Origin: Candidatus Methylomirabilota bacterium
GTDB lineage: Bacteria; Methylomirabilota; Methylomirabilia; Rokubacteriales; DASRDR01
Direction: 5' to 3'
DNA: 40,256 nt
Assembly (NCBI GenBank): GCA_036005065.1
Contig: DASYQW010000299.1
Coordinates: 1 to 40,256, forward strand
In this document: positions 1-8,225 of the stretch, piece after piece
Layout: each line of letters begins with the position of its first letter
How positions within the stretch are numbered: the stretch's first letter is position 1
Notes under the pieces: generated by a model
Databases searched by the model: none
Told to the model about the DNA's origin: nothing
The model's input: only the letters and a program-made list of their open reading frames with translations
Position numbers and translations under genes: made by a program

Positions 1-88
1 CGAGGCCGACCATATCGCCATACCCCTGACAAGGAGGTGCCGGTGCGCCGCCGCCCCGGTCCCCGACTCCCCATAGGTCCCGGGCTCT

Positions 89-140
89 GAGCGGACAGAT
101 TATGTGTCAAAACCGAGCGGACACTTCACTTGTCAACAAC
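89..140. repeat. Two 26-bp direct repeats, possible insertion-sequence end
   Basis: Two units start at 89 and 115. Each begins GAGCGGACA and carries TGTCAA at the same internal distance; 19 of 26 positions match. Repeated units of this kind near an element terminus are typical of transposase-binding sites in IS21-like elements. The reverse strand reads TTGACAAGTGAAGTGTCCGC, which looks like such an end to me. No transposase is in the window, so an element would have to lie to the left, or this is a remnant. The family assignment is inference from pattern only. Confidence 0.35.
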
Positions 141-168
141 ACGGCGGGTCGGTCACGGCGGGTCGGTC
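141..168. repeat. Perfect 14-bp tandem duplication
   Basis: The unit ACGGCGGGTCGGTC occurs twice without a mismatch (141-154 and 155-168), directly after the second 26-bp repeat. It could be a replication-slippage product or a scar at an element boundary. Confidence 0.8.
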
Positions 169-356
169 GCGTGCAGGGTGGGCCGCGACGCCCGCACTTC
201 GGGTGCGCACGCCAACCCTCCTGCCCGTCCCGTGGAGACCAGGGCGGCCAAGTCCGCGACTTTCCGAGTTTCCCGGCGTCAGGCGCCGGTGGCACGCCGT
301 GTGCCTTTCTCGTCTCCGGCGGCCGAGGGCACCGGCGCCAGGGAGGATGGGAGGCG

Positions 357-845
357 ATGGAGCAGATGGACGAGCGGGGGATCCGGCGCGGCCTGGCGCT
401 CCTCGAAATGAGCGCTGGCGCCCTCGGCCTGGCCTCGGACCCCAGTCGACGTGGCCTCGCGGCGTTCGCCGAGCTCGCGCGCGGGCTCGCCGAGCGCGCC
501 CCGGCCGGGCTCCGGCCATGGCCGGTCCTCGACATCGAACTCGCCGCGGAGGACGACGGCGCGCCGGCAGCCCTGGCCCTCGAGCGCCGGGGCTCCCGGC
601 TCGCCGCCCGGGAGGCGCCGCCGGCGCCGGACCACGTCGCCATCGGCGTGGTGCTGGAGTATTACCTGCACCTCGTCCACGATCACCTGCGCGCCCATCG
701 GCGGCCGGGTGGCGTGGCGACCCTCCTGCCCCGGGAGCAGGCCGGCATGACGGAGGCCTTCGAGGAGCTGGAGCCGATCCTGCGCGGCGCGGCGGGCCGG
801 GAGCGCTTGGACGGGCTCTGGGCTACGCTCGCCGCCCCCGCTTAG
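357..845 (+). CDS. Hypothetical protein, 162 aa
   Basis: This is the only plus-strand gene I accept. I do not recognise the family. The protein is acidic and alanine/leucine-rich, apparently soluble and helical, with no signal peptide or membrane segment. The only distinctive stretch is EYYLHLVHDHL in the second half, followed by a helix around TEAFEELEPIL. The ATG at 357 was chosen because purine-rich GGGAGG-type sequence lies just upstream (341-354) and because the frame before it (from 102) runs through the repeat region and reads like non-coding sequence. It ends 6 bp from the stop of the convergent ntrC-like gene, leaving no room for a separate terminator. Codon third positions are GC-rich as in its neighbours. 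Function unknown. Confidence 0.6.
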   Translation: MEQMDERGIRRGLALLEMSAGALGLASDPSRRGLAAFAELARGLAERAPAGLRPWPVLDIELAAEDDGAPAALALERRGSRLAAREAPPAPDHVAIGVVLEYYLHLVHDHLRAHRRPGGVATLLPREQAGMTEAFEELEPILRGAAGRERLDGLWATLAAPA

Positions 846-851
846 CAGGCG

Positions 852-2297
852 CTACTCCTCTCCTTCCGCCTTGAGGCCCAGGGCCCGGAGCTTCTTCCGG
901 AGCGTGTTCCGGTTGATCCCGAGGAGCGCCGCGGCCCGGAGCTGGTTGCCGCCGGTCTCCCGGAGGACGGCGCGCAGGAGGGGGCGCTCGACCAGCCCCA
1001 GCACCAGCTCGTAGAGGTTCGCCGACTCGCGGGCGCCGAGGCCCCGGACGCACTCCTCGAGCTTCTCGTGGATGAGCTGCTCGAGCGTGCCTTCCTTCGG
1101 CGGCGGCGCCACCGGGCCGGTCGCGACCGGGAGGTGCTCGGGCAGGATCACGCCGCCCTGCGCCATGACCATCGCGTGCTGGATCACGTTCTCGAGCTCC
1201 CGCACGTTCCCCGGCCAGACGTAGGCCTTGAGCCGGTCGAGGGCTTCGGCCGCCAGGGCACGCTCTCCGAGGTCGCCCGCGTACTTGGCGAGGAAGTGGT
1301 CCACCAGGAACGGGATGTCCTCGCGGCGCTCCCGGAGCGGCGGCAGGGTCAGCGTCACCACATTGAGCCGATAGTAGAGGTCCTCGCGGAAGCGCCCCTC
1401 CTTGATCAGGCCGTCCAGATCCCGGTTGGTGGCGGCGACCACGCGTACGTCGACCCGGATCGGCTCGCCGCCGCCGACCCGTTCGAACTCGCGCTCCTGC
1501 AGGACGCGCAGGAGCTTCGGCTGGAGCTCCGGCCCCAGGTCGCCGACCTCGTCGAGGTAGACAGTCCCGCCGCTGGCGAGCTCGAACTTGCCGAGGCGGC
1601 GCTGGTGGGCGTCGGTGAAGGCTCCCCGCTCGTGGCCGAACAGCTCGGATTCGAGCAGCGTCCCCGGGATGGCCGCGCAGGAGACGGCGACGAAGGGCTT
1701 CCCGGCCCGGCGACTGTAGTGGTGGACCGCCCGCGCCACGACCTCCTTCCCGGTCCCGGACTCTCCCTGGAGGAGCACCGTCACGTCGGTCCCCGCGATG
1801 CGCCCGATCGTCTTGTAGACCTCCTGCATCCGCGGCGATTTCCCCACGAGTGCCCCGAACTCCCACACCTCCTGGATGCCGGTTCGGAGCTCGACCACCT
1901 CGCGGGCGAGCGCCTGGGCGGAGAGCGCGCGTTCGACGAGGAGGAGCACCTCGTCGTTGTCGAAGGGCTTGGCGAGGTAATCGTAGGCGCCCCGCTGCAT
2001 GGCTTCGACGGCCGCGCGCACGCTCCCGTGCGCGGTCATGACGATGACGCCCGTGTCCGGGGTCTCGGTCCGGAGTCGCGAGAGCGCTTCGAGGCCATCG
2101 AGGCCCGGCATGCGGATGTCGACGAACGCCAGGTCGTACGGCTCCGCCCGGGCGGCGCGCAGCGCGGCCTGCCCGTCCTCGACCACGGTGACGGCGTGGC
2201 CCGCCTGGCGGAGGAGCCGCTCGAGCAGCCAGCGGATCGCCGGCTCGTCGTCCGCCACCAGGATGCGGGCGCCGGCCGCCTTCTCGCCGTCGCTCAC
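852..2297 (-). CDS. NtrC-family sigma-54-dependent response regulator
   Basis: A 481-aa transcription activator that would be phosphorylated by the adjacent kinase and open sigma-54 promoters using ATP. The receiver domain (about 10-125) has the acidic pair at D17-D18 and the phospho-acceptor D60 in VDIRMP. The AAA+ domain (about 145-380) has Walker A GESGTGKE near 178 and Walker B with VYLDEVGDL. The sigma-54 contact loop reads GAFTDA (225-230) instead of the common GAFTGA. The C-terminus is a Fis-type helix-turn-helix ([13 protein letters not shown]). Start is GTG at 2297; its GTGA overlaps the stop of the kinase gene by 4 bp. An upstream in-frame extension exists but runs through the kinase gene in another frame and is rejected. 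The regulon cannot be read from this window, so no ntrC symbol is given. Confidence 0.93.
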   Translation of the reverse strand: MSDGEKAAGARILVADDEPAIRWLLERLLRQAGHAVTVVEDGQAALRAARAEPYDLAFVDIRMPGLDGLEALSRLRTETPDTGVIVMTAHGSVRAAVEAMQRGAYDYLAKPFDNDEVLLLVERALSAQALAREVVELRTGIQEVWEFGALVGKSPRMQEVYKTIGRIAGTDVTVLLQGESGTGKEVVARAVHHYSRRAGKPFVAVSCAAIPGTLLESELFGHERGAFTDAHQRRLGKFELASGGTVYLDEVGDLGPELQPKLLRVLQEREFERVGGGEPIRVDVRVVAATNRDLDGLIKEGRFREDLYYRLNVVTLTLPPLRERREDIPFLVDHFLAKYAGDLGERALAAEALDRLKAYVWPGNVRELENVIQHAMVMAQGGVILPEHLPVATGPVAPPPKEGTLEQLIHEKLEECVRGLGARESANLYELVLGLVERPLLRAVLRETGGNQLRAAALLGINRNTLRKKLRALGLKAEGEE

Positions 2298-3430
2298 GCG
2301 ACTCCTCCCGGGCTCCCGGTCGGGGCGATGGCCAGATGGCAGGCGAACGTGGTGCCCTTGCCGGGGGTGCTGGTGACGCGCAGGGCACCCCGGTGCTCCT
2401 CGACGATGCGGTGGGCGAGCGCGAGGCCGAGGCCGAGGCCGCGCGGCTTGGTGGTGACGAAGGGGTCGAACACCCGGTCCCGCAGCGCCTCGGGAATCCC
2501 TTCGCCCTCGTCCTGGACGGCCACCTCGACCAGCGGGCGCGGCCCCGTCCCCGGGTCCACCTTGCCGTACACGGGGTCCATCGACATCCGCGTCGTCAGG
2601 GTCAGCCGGCCGCCCCCCGGCATGGCCTCGATCCCGTTCTGGACGAGATTCTGGAAGACCTGGGTGAGCCGGTCCTCGTCCGCCCACAAGGCCGGTAGGC
2701 TCGGATCGTACCGCCGGACGATCTGGACGTCCTGGGCGCGCGCGGCGGGCTCGGCGAGGAGGCAGACCCGCTCGAGCAGCTGATGGAGGTTCACGGCGCC
2801 GAAGGTGAAGCGCATCGGGCGGCCGAGGTCGAGAAGCGCCTCCATGACCCGGTTGACGCGGTCGATCTCCCCGAGCATGACGGCCAGATGCTCCCGGTAA
2901 GAGCTCTCCCCGAGCTCGGTCTGGAGGAGCTGGGCCACCCCGCGGATCGCCCCGAGGGGATTCCGGATCTCGTGGGCGAGGGCCAGCGCCATCTGACCGA
3001 GGGCGGCCAGGCGCTCCCCTCGCCGCACCTCCGCTTCGAGCGCTTTGAGCCGGGAGAGGTCCCGCAGGACGGCCACCGCCCCCGTGAGGCCGCCCGCCAG
3101 CCCGTGGATCGGGGCCGTCTGGAGACTCACGGGCACGATCCGCCCGTCGGCCAGCTCGATCCCCGATTCGGCCTCCGCCCGGCCCTCGGCCAGGCGCAGT
3201 GTCTCGGCGAGGTGCCGGACGAGCCGGGCCTCGGAGCCGAAGAGATCGCCGAGCGCGCGCCCCACCGCGCGGGTGGCGGCGCGCCCGACGAGCGCCTCGG
3301 CGGCGGCATTCCACAGGAACACCGTGAGGTCCGGTCGGACCCCGATGACGGCATCCGGCAGGCTCGCCAGGAGACGCCCGTAGTCCGGGCTCGAGGGGCT
3401 GGCCGGATTCGGCGAGACGGGGGCGCTCAC
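2294..3430 (-). CDS. NtrB-like PAS-domain sensor histidine kinase
   Basis: A 378-aa soluble two-component kinase, partner of the NtrC-type regulator it overlaps. An N-terminal PAS domain (about 15-125) precedes a HisKA dimerisation domain with the phospho-acceptor H153 in LAHEIRNPLG. The C-terminal HATPase domain has the N-box QNLVQNGIEAM, the G1 box QDEGEGIP and the G2 box GLGLGLA. There is no membrane segment, so the signal is probably cytoplasmic, as in NtrB/GlnL. The GTG start at 3430 overlaps the tsaD stop (GTGA, 3427-3430), and its own stop overlaps the regulator start in the same way. Tight coupling to tsaD looks like operon architecture and gives no clue to the signal. Confidence 0.92.
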   Translation of the reverse strand: MSAPVSPNPASPSSPDYGRLLASLPDAVIGVRPDLTVFLWNAAAEALVGRAATRAVGRALGDLFGSEARLVRHLAETLRLAEGRAEAESGIELADGRIVPVSLQTAPIHGLAGGLTGAVAVLRDLSRLKALEAEVRRGERLAALGQMALALAHEIRNPLGAIRGVAQLLQTELGESSYREHLAVMLGEIDRVNRVMEALLDLGRPMRFTFGAVNLHQLLERVCLLAEPAARAQDVQIVRRYDPSLPALWADEDRLTQVFQNLVQNGIEAMPGGGRLTLTTRMSMDPVYGKVDPGTGPRPLVEVAVQDEGEGIPEALRDRVFDPFVTTKPRGLGLGLALAHRIVEEHRGALRVTSTPGKGTTFACHLAIAPTGSPGGVA

Positions 3431-4425
3431 GCGAGGGGCAGCGTGGCGTGGGCGTTGAGCGTGAGATCCGCCCGCTCGCCACGGGAAAGGCGCGCGGCGC
3501 CCGCGGCCGCGATCATCGCGGCGTTGTCGGTGCAGAAGCGCAGCGCGGGCGCGCTCCAGGCGTAGCCGCGCTCGGCGCACTCGGTCTCGAGCCTCTCCCG
3601 GAGGGCGCGGTTGGCGGCCACGCCGCCCGTCAGGAGAATCCGGCGGATGCCGAGGCGACTGGCGGCGCGGATCGTCTTGCGCACGAGCATCTTGACGGCG
3701 GTCGCCTGGAAGGACGCGCAGATGTCGGCGGTCAGCCCCGGGGTGAGGGGGCCGTGCCGGCGCACGTAGAGGCTCACCGCGGTCTTGAGTCCCGAGAACG
3801 AAAAGTCCGGCGCGCCGTCGCGGATCTCGGCCACGGGAAAGGCGATCGACCGCGGGTCGCCGTCCCGCGCGGTGCGCTCGACGATCGGGCCTCCGGGATA
3901 TCCCAGGCCGAGGAGCTTCGCCACCTTGTCGAAGGCCTCGCCGGCCGCATCGTCTCGTGTCTGGCCGATCAGGCGGTAGGCGAGCGGCTCGGGGCAGGCA
4001 TAGAGCGCGGTGTGCCCGCCCGAGACGACGAGGGCGAGGAACGGGTGACTCGGCCGGGGCTCCTCCAGGAAGCCCGCGAAGATGTGTCCTTCGAGATGGT
4101 TGATGCCGACGAAGGGAAGCCGCCGGGCATAGGCGAAGCCCTTGGCGACCGACAGGCCCACCAGAAGCGACCCGACGAGGCCCGGCCCGTGCGTCACCGC
4201 GATCCCGTCGAGGTCCCCGAGGCCCAGGCCGGCGTCCGCCAGCGCGTTCTGGACGACGGGCAGCACGACCTCCAGGTGGCGCCGCGACGCCAGCTCGGGC
4301 ACGACGCCTCCGTAGCTCCGATGGATCGCGTCTTGCGAGAAGACGACGTTCGAGCGCAGCGCGCCGTCCGCCAGCACGGCGGCGGCCGTCTCGTCACACG
4401 AGGTCTCGATGCCCAACACCAGCAT
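3427..4425 (-). CDS. tsaD: tRNA N6-threonylcarbamoyladenosine transferase TsaD
   Basis: TsaD transfers the threonylcarbamoyl group from threonylcarbamoyl-AMP to A37 of ANN-decoding tRNAs, working with TsaB and TsaE (not in this window). The 332-aa protein shows the ASKHA start VLGIETSCDETAAA (from residue 3), the metal-binding pair H110/H114 in NHLEGHIFAGF, the phosphate loop VVSGGHTALY, SFSGLKTAV, and LTGGVAANRALR near the C-terminus. Length is normal for bacterial TsaD. The ATG at 4425 lies inside the 3' end of the yibQ-like gene, a 32-bp overlap in another frame, so the two are probably co-transcribed. The stop overlaps the kinase GTG. Confidence 0.97.
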   Translation of the reverse strand: MLVLGIETSCDETAAAVLADGALRSNVVFSQDAIHRSYGGVVPELASRRHLEVVLPVVQNALADAGLGLGDLDGIAVTHGPGLVGSLLVGLSVAKGFAYARRLPFVGINHLEGHIFAGFLEEPRPSHPFLALVVSGGHTALYACPEPLAYRLIGQTRDDAAGEAFDKVAKLLGLGYPGGPIVERTARDGDPRSIAFPVAEIRDGAPDFSFSGLKTAVSLYVRRHGPLTPGLTADICASFQATAVKMLVRKTIRAASRLGIRRILLTGGVAANRALRERLETECAERGYAWSAPALRFCTDNAAMIAAAGAARLSRGERADLTLNAHATLPLA

Positions 4426-5320
4426 GATCCGCTTTCCGAGCCGGGCGTCCTTCGGGGCCGGCCGCTCCCGCCCGGTCGACGAGCTCCGAGACGGGGACGA
4501 TGCGGAAGCCGCGGGCCTCCCAGCGCGGGAGCGCCTCCTCCAGGAGGCGCAGCGTCAGGAGCCGCCCGTGGGCGATGGCGATCACGGAGCCCCGCCGCTC
4601 GGCCCAGCGCTCGACCTCGTGGAGCCGGGCCCGGGCGGTCGCCTCGCTCTCGTCAGGGTCGAGGAACACCTGCCGCCGGGCGGCAGGGACGCCGAGCATC
4701 CGGGCCAGGTCGTAGCCGACGCTCCGGTGCGTCGTGAAGCTGTCCAGGAAGAAGAGCCCCTGGGCCCGCACCGGCTCGAGCAACGCCTGCATCCGGACCC
4801 GATCCTCGGTGAACCGCGAGCCCATGCGCGTCACGACCCCGACCGCCCCCGGCACGCTCTGGAGGTGCTGGCGGGTCCACCGACCCACCTCGTCCGGTGG
4901 CATCGAGACGAGCAGTACGCCCGGACCCGGATCGGATTCCGGGAACCGGTACGGTTCCAGCGGCACCTGGAGCCACACCTCGAGCCCGGCCCGCGCCGCG
5001 TCCCGGGCAATCCGTCGCGAGAGCGGGAGTCCCGGCAGCACTGCCAGCGTGACGGGCCGGCCCAGCGCCAGCAGGCGCTCGACGACGTCCGCGCGAGTCC
5101 CGAGCTCGTCGACGAGGACGGCCACCCGCCCGGGGGACCGGGACCGCGGGGGGGACGGCCGCGCGACCGCGGGCCCCGCGGCGCGCCAGGGGAGGACGAA
5201 CAGGGACGGTGCCCCGCGCGCGGCCTGCCGGCGGTCGAGGACGACCACGCCAACGGCGAGCGCCACCACGAGCCCCGCCACGACGAGCCCCAGCAGGCGC
5301 ACCGTCACCCGGGACGCCAC
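4394..5320 (-). CDS. Divergent polysaccharide deacetylase (YibQ-like)
   Basis: A 308-aa membrane-anchored periplasmic protein. Residues 5-29 form one hydrophobic anchor, followed by a proline-rich linker to about 64 and a divergent polysaccharide deacetylase domain (VAVLVDELG, TLAVLPG, VPLEPY, MGSRFTED, GLFFLDSFTTHRS, IAIAHGR). In YibQ homologues as I know them the metal-site motifs read roughly DDLG, NHMGS and GHPHP. Here they read DELG, TRMGS and AHGR, so some ligands seem substituted and catalysis is doubtful. YibQ-type genes commonly sit beside EnvC and CtpA, as here (envC-like and ctpA follow at 5682-8225). Start is GTG at 5320; a later start near the anchor is possible. It overlaps tsaD by 32 bp. 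Confidence 0.85.
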   Translation of the reverse strand: MASRVTVRLLGLVVAGLVVALAVGVVVLDRRQAARGAPSLFVLPWRAAGPAVARPSPPRSRSPGRVAVLVDELGTRADVVERLLALGRPVTLAVLPGLPLSRRIARDAARAGLEVWLQVPLEPYRFPESDPGPGVLLVSMPPDEVGRWTRQHLQSVPGAVGVVTRMGSRFTEDRVRMQALLEPVRAQGLFFLDSFTTHRSVGYDLARMLGVPAARRQVFLDPDESEATARARLHEVERWAERRGSVIAIAHGRLLTLRLLEEALPRWEARGFRIVPVSELVDRAGAAGPEGRPARKADHAGVGHRDLV

Positions 5321-5419
5321 GATCCTACCGTGTCCCGCCCGCGCGCGACGACCCTGGAGTCTGTCGGAATCGACGAGTCGATGCGCCTTCGCGTGGCATG
5401 CGTAGAACTGCGCCTCCGA

Positions 5420-5502
5420 GCGGCGGTTTCGCCGCCGCGCCCACCCACCCAGCCCGGAGGGTTGGGGAAGGTCTCGGAGGGGGCCGGCGAGACCCCCTCC
5501 GA
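5420..5502 (-). repeat. Compound double-hairpin repeat, copy A
   Basis: Two inverted repeats: a 7-bp GC stem with a short TTTCG-type loop at 5420-5438, and a 10-bp stem (TCGGAGGGGG against CCCCCTCCGA) at 5474-5502 with a 9-nt loop. The order and the shared CCGAGCGGCGG stretch match copy B. It lies about 110 bp past copy B and about 100 bp before the yibQ-like start, so it is not directly behind a stop codon. No T-run follows. Confidence 0.6.
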
Positions 5503-5612
5503 TGACAAGAAGGGCTCATGGCCCACCCATTTCTTGCCGATCAGGGTCAGGGCTGTGTCCGGTTAACCCCGCGCCGAACACCGAGCGTGCGGTGCATCGA
5601 AGAGTGCTCCGA

Positions 5613-5674
5613 GCGGCGGCTTCGCCGCCGCCACGACCGGGAGGCATCCGGGGGGGTCTTCCGAGACCCCCCCG
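5613..5674 (-). terminator. Compound double hairpin behind ctpA, copy B
   Basis: The first structure after the ctpA stop is an 11-bp hairpin at 5649-5674 (seven consecutive G:C pairs, 4-nt loop), starting 8 nt past the stop. It is followed by an 8-bp GC hairpin with a CTTCG loop at 5613-5631. Position argues for a transcription terminator or an mRNA 3'-end stabiliser. No U-tract is present, so a simple intrinsic terminator is unproven. Same family as the structures at 5420, 30181 and, in part, 37362. Confidence 0.55.
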
Positions 5675-5681
5675 AAATGCC

Positions 5682-6929
5682 CTAGCTCGCCTTGGCGGTC
5701 GGCCGGGTCTTGTCGAGGATCCGTGACGCCTTCAGGATGTCGAGCGCCCGCTGGAGCTGGATGTCCCGCTTCTGCTGTTCCGTCTCCGACAGCGGCGAGG
5801 TGGGCGGCTTCACCGTGGGGTCTTCCTTCGGCGGCTCGATGACGATGTCGGGCGAGATCCCCTTGCCGTGGATCGAGCGCCCCTTCGGGGTGAAGTACTT
5901 CGCCGTGGTCAGGCGGAGACCCGATCCGTCCGACAGCGGGATGATCGTCTGCACCGACCCCTTCCCGAACGTCTGGGTCCCCAGCACGACGCCGCGCCCG
6001 TGGTCCTGGATGGCCCCGGCCACGATCTCGGACGCCGACGCCGAGCCCTGGTTCACCAGGATGACGAGCGGCACGTCGGTGATGGCGTGCTTGGCGTGGG
6101 CGACGAAGCGCATGTTCTGGTTCCGAACCCGCCCTTCCGTGTAGACGACGAGCTTGCCGTCGCCGAGGAACTTCTCGGTCACTTCGACGGCCGAGGAGAG
6201 GAGGCCGCCCGGGTTGTTGCGGAGGTCCACGATGAGCCCCGCGAAGCGACCGGTCTTCTCGAGCTTCTCGATCCCCGCCTCGAGGTCGCGGGCGGTTCGC
6301 TCCTGGAACTGCCGGATCCGGACGTAGCCCAGGCCCGGCTCGATCTCCTGGGACTTGATGCTCTGAACCTGGATGATCTCCCGGGTCACCGAGATGTCCT
6401 GCAGCTCCTTGGAGCCCTCCCGCAGGATCGTGATGGTGACCTTCGTCCCCTTGGGGCCGCGCATGCGCTTGACGGCGTCCACCAGCGTCATGTCCTTGGT
6501 CGCGAGACCCTCGATCTTCATGATCTTGTCGCCCGGCTGGACCCCGGCGCGATGGGCCGGCGTCCCCTCGATCGGGGCGACGACGGTCAGCTGGTCGTCC
6601 CGGATGGTGATCTCGATGCCGAGCCCCCCGAAGCTCCCCGACGTCTCGACCTGCATCTCGCGATAGCTCTCGGGGTCGAGAAACGCCGAGTGCGGATCCA
6701 GGGCCTTGAGCATCCCCCGGACCGCCCCGTAGATGATCTCGCGGGGCTCGGTCTCGTCGACGTACTGATTCTGGATGATGGCGAGCACATCGGTGAAGAG
6801 CTTGAGGTGCTCGTATGTCGAGGCGGGGTCGACGGCCTTGGAGGCCGAGGTCCCGCCGAGCGAGAGCGTGAGCACCACCAGGACGGCGGCCGCGAGAAAT
6901 GCTTTGGTGACCGGCTTACCGGCGCGCAT
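5682..6929 (-). CDS. ctpA: C-terminal processing peptidase, S41 family (CtpA)
   Basis: A periplasmic serine protease of 415 aa that trims or degrades envelope proteins, in several bacteria cell-wall hydrolases and their regulators. A signal peptide or anchor (about 8-30) is followed by the N-terminal helical part, a PDZ domain (about 100-185) and the S41 core. The catalytic Ser is S298 in NQGSASASEIVAGA and the general-base Lys is K323 in FGKGSVQT; VDLRNNPGG is the usual substrate-strand motif. A lysine- and glutamate-rich tail follows. Start is ATG at 6929. It sits 63 bp after the EnvC-like gene and is probably the last gene of the ftsEX run, since a compound hairpin follows its stop. Confidence 0.95.
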   Translation of the reverse strand: MRAGKPVTKAFLAAAVLVVLTLSLGGTSASKAVDPASTYEHLKLFTDVLAIIQNQYVDETEPREIIYGAVRGMLKALDPHSAFLDPESYREMQVETSGSFGGLGIEITIRDDQLTVVAPIEGTPAHRAGVQPGDKIMKIEGLATKDMTLVDAVKRMRGPKGTKVTITILREGSKELQDISVTREIIQVQSIKSQEIEPGLGYVRIRQFQERTARDLEAGIEKLEKTGRFAGLIVDLRNNPGGLLSSAVEVTEKFLGDGKLVVYTEGRVRNQNMRFVAHAKHAITDVPLVILVNQGSASASEIVAGAIQDHGRGVVLGTQTFGKGSVQTIIPLSDGSGLRLTTAKYFTPKGRSIHGKGISPDIVIEPPKEDPTVKPPTSPLSETEQQKRDIQLQRALDILKASRILDKTRPTAKAS

Positions 6930-6992
6930 CAGGAAACCCTCCTTCGATCAACGCCACCCGCGCACGCGGCCGCGGGGAATACGCCCCGCGGC

Positions 6993-8225
6993 TCACGAGC
7001 GCCGCCTGAGCCACTGCTCGGGGTCTTCGGGCCGACCCTGGTACCGGACCTCGAAGTAGAGACGGGGCCCGGCCAGCGACCCGGTCTCTCCGACGCGGCC
7101 GATGCCCTGTCCGGCCTTCACCCGGTCGCCCTCCTCGACCGTGACCTCCGAGGCATGAGCGTACAGCGTGTAGTACCCCTGCCCATGATCCAGGATGATG
7201 AGGTTACCATATCCTTTGAGCCAGCCGCGATAGAGCACGGTGCCCGCGTAAACCGCGCGGATCGACACCCCCTCGGCGGCTTCGATGTCGACACCCTGAC
7301 GGAACGTTTCGGTTCCGAACCGGGGATGCACCTGCCGGCCGAACCCCCCGACGATACGGCCCTCCGCGGGCCACGGGAGCTGACCCCGATGCGCTCCGAG
7401 GCCGACCGGAGGCGCCTCGGGCCCGCCCGGGCGGACCGACGCCGGCCGAGCCGGCGCCCGGACTGCGACCTGGGCCGCCCGGCGCGCGAGCTCCCGGACG
7501 AGGGCCTCGAGCCGCTGACTCGCTTCCTGGAGCTCGGCGGCCGTGCGCTCGTGCGTGGCGCGGTCGTCGCGCACCTCGGCGAGCAGGGAGCGCCGACGCT
7601 CGGCCTCCTCGTTCATGGCCAGGCGCTCGCTCTCGACCGCCTGGCGCAGGGCGACGAGCTCGCGACGCCCCCGAGCGACCGCCTCCCGGCGGGCGCTGAG
7701 GTGCTCGGCCGTGTCGCCGACCTGGACGAGCCGCGACAGGTCGACGCGGGCGATCCGGGTCAGGCCGTCGATCGCCCGCGCCCGCGCCTGCTCGCCGGTT
7801 TCGGCGCCCGAGGTCGGATCGGCCGGCTGACCGCGAAGGCGCTCGAGCGCGCGCAACCGGGCGGTGACCATCCCCTGCTGGACGACGAGGTCCTCGGCGG
7901 TCCGGCCCCGCTGGCCCTCGAGCGCCGTGAGCTCGGCCTCGAGCCGCGCGATGCGCCCGTCCAGCCGGCGCAGCTCGCCCCGCTTCTTCGCCAGCGTCCG
8001 ATCCATCCGCTCCAGCTCTGCCAGGATCGACACCTCCCGAGTCCGGGCCGCCGTGACCCGGGCGCGCGCCTCTTCCAACTGGCGGCGGACCTGGCCGAGG
8101 GCCTGTTTTTTCTCCCTCAGTGTATCACCCGGTCGCGCGGGGGGCGCGGCGGCCGCCGTCGCGGCCAGGAGCAGCGCGACGGCGAGCGGCGAGAACATCC
8201 GGCGCGTGGTCGCCCCGCGAGTCAC
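6993..8225 (-). CDS. EnvC-like amidase activator, coiled coil plus degenerate LytM domain
   Basis: A secreted 410-aa protein. A signal peptide (about 10-27, ending AAAAPPA) is followed by a long charged coiled coil (about 33-130 and 175-255), a proline-rich linker and a C-terminal M23/LytM domain (about 285-400). The LytM zinc ligands are damaged. The usual HxGxD reads R309-Q-G-V-D313, and the usual HxH near the C-terminus reads R388-L-Y390. It is therefore unlikely to cut peptidoglycan and resembles EnvC, which activates amidases under FtsEX control. The gene order ftsE-ftsX-this gene supports that. The GTG start at 8225 overlaps the ftsX stop (GTGA). Confidence 0.9.
   Translation of the reverse strand: MTRGATTRRMFSPLAVALLLAATAAAAPPARPGDTLREKKQALGQVRRQLEEARARVTAARTREVSILAELERMDRTLAKKRGELRRLDGRIARLEAELTALEGQRGRTAEDLVVQQGMVTARLRALERLRGQPADPTSGAETGEQARARAIDGLTRIARVDLSRLVQVGDTAEHLSARREAVARGRRELVALRQAVESERLAMNEEAERRRSLLAEVRDDRATHERTAAELQEASQRLEALVRELARRAAQVAVRAPARPASVRPGGPEAPPVGLGAHRGQLPWPAEGRIVGGFGRQVHPRFGTETFRQGVDIEAAEGVSIRAVYAGTVLYRGWLKGYGNLIILDHGQGYYTLYAHASEVTVEEGDRVKAGQGIGRVGETGSLAGPRLYFEVRYQGRPEDPEQWLRRRS

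Larger units (their letters stand above)
1..356. other. Left-end intergenic region without a gene
   Basis: I see no convincing coding region here. Open frames exist on both strands, but none has a believable ribosome site or a recognisable product. The stretch holds two imperfect 26-bp direct repeats (89-140) and, abutting them, a perfect 14-bp tandem duplication (141-168). It is less GC-rich around 100-140 than the rest of the window, which supports foreign origin. From about 170 to 340 it is plain GC-rich sequence leading to the plus-strand gene at 357. Confidence 0.5.
5321..5681. other. 361-bp gap between ctpA and yibQ-like gene, carrying two compound hairpins
   Basis: No gene is supported here. 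The gap contains two copies of a compound GC-rich double hairpin (5420-5502 and 5613-5674) on the transcribed side downstream of ctpA, separated by about 110 bp of unremarkable sequence. On the minus strand TAGGAT lies just before the yibQ-like GTG, but I see no matching -35 element, so no promoter is claimed. Confidence 0.6.

Noticed and set aside
852..3482. A single 876-codon fusion of kinase-region sequence and the NtrC regulator
   Set aside because: The N-terminal 480 residues are an out-of-frame reading of the kinase gene. The kinase has its own intact frame, and a GTGA junction marks the regulator start.
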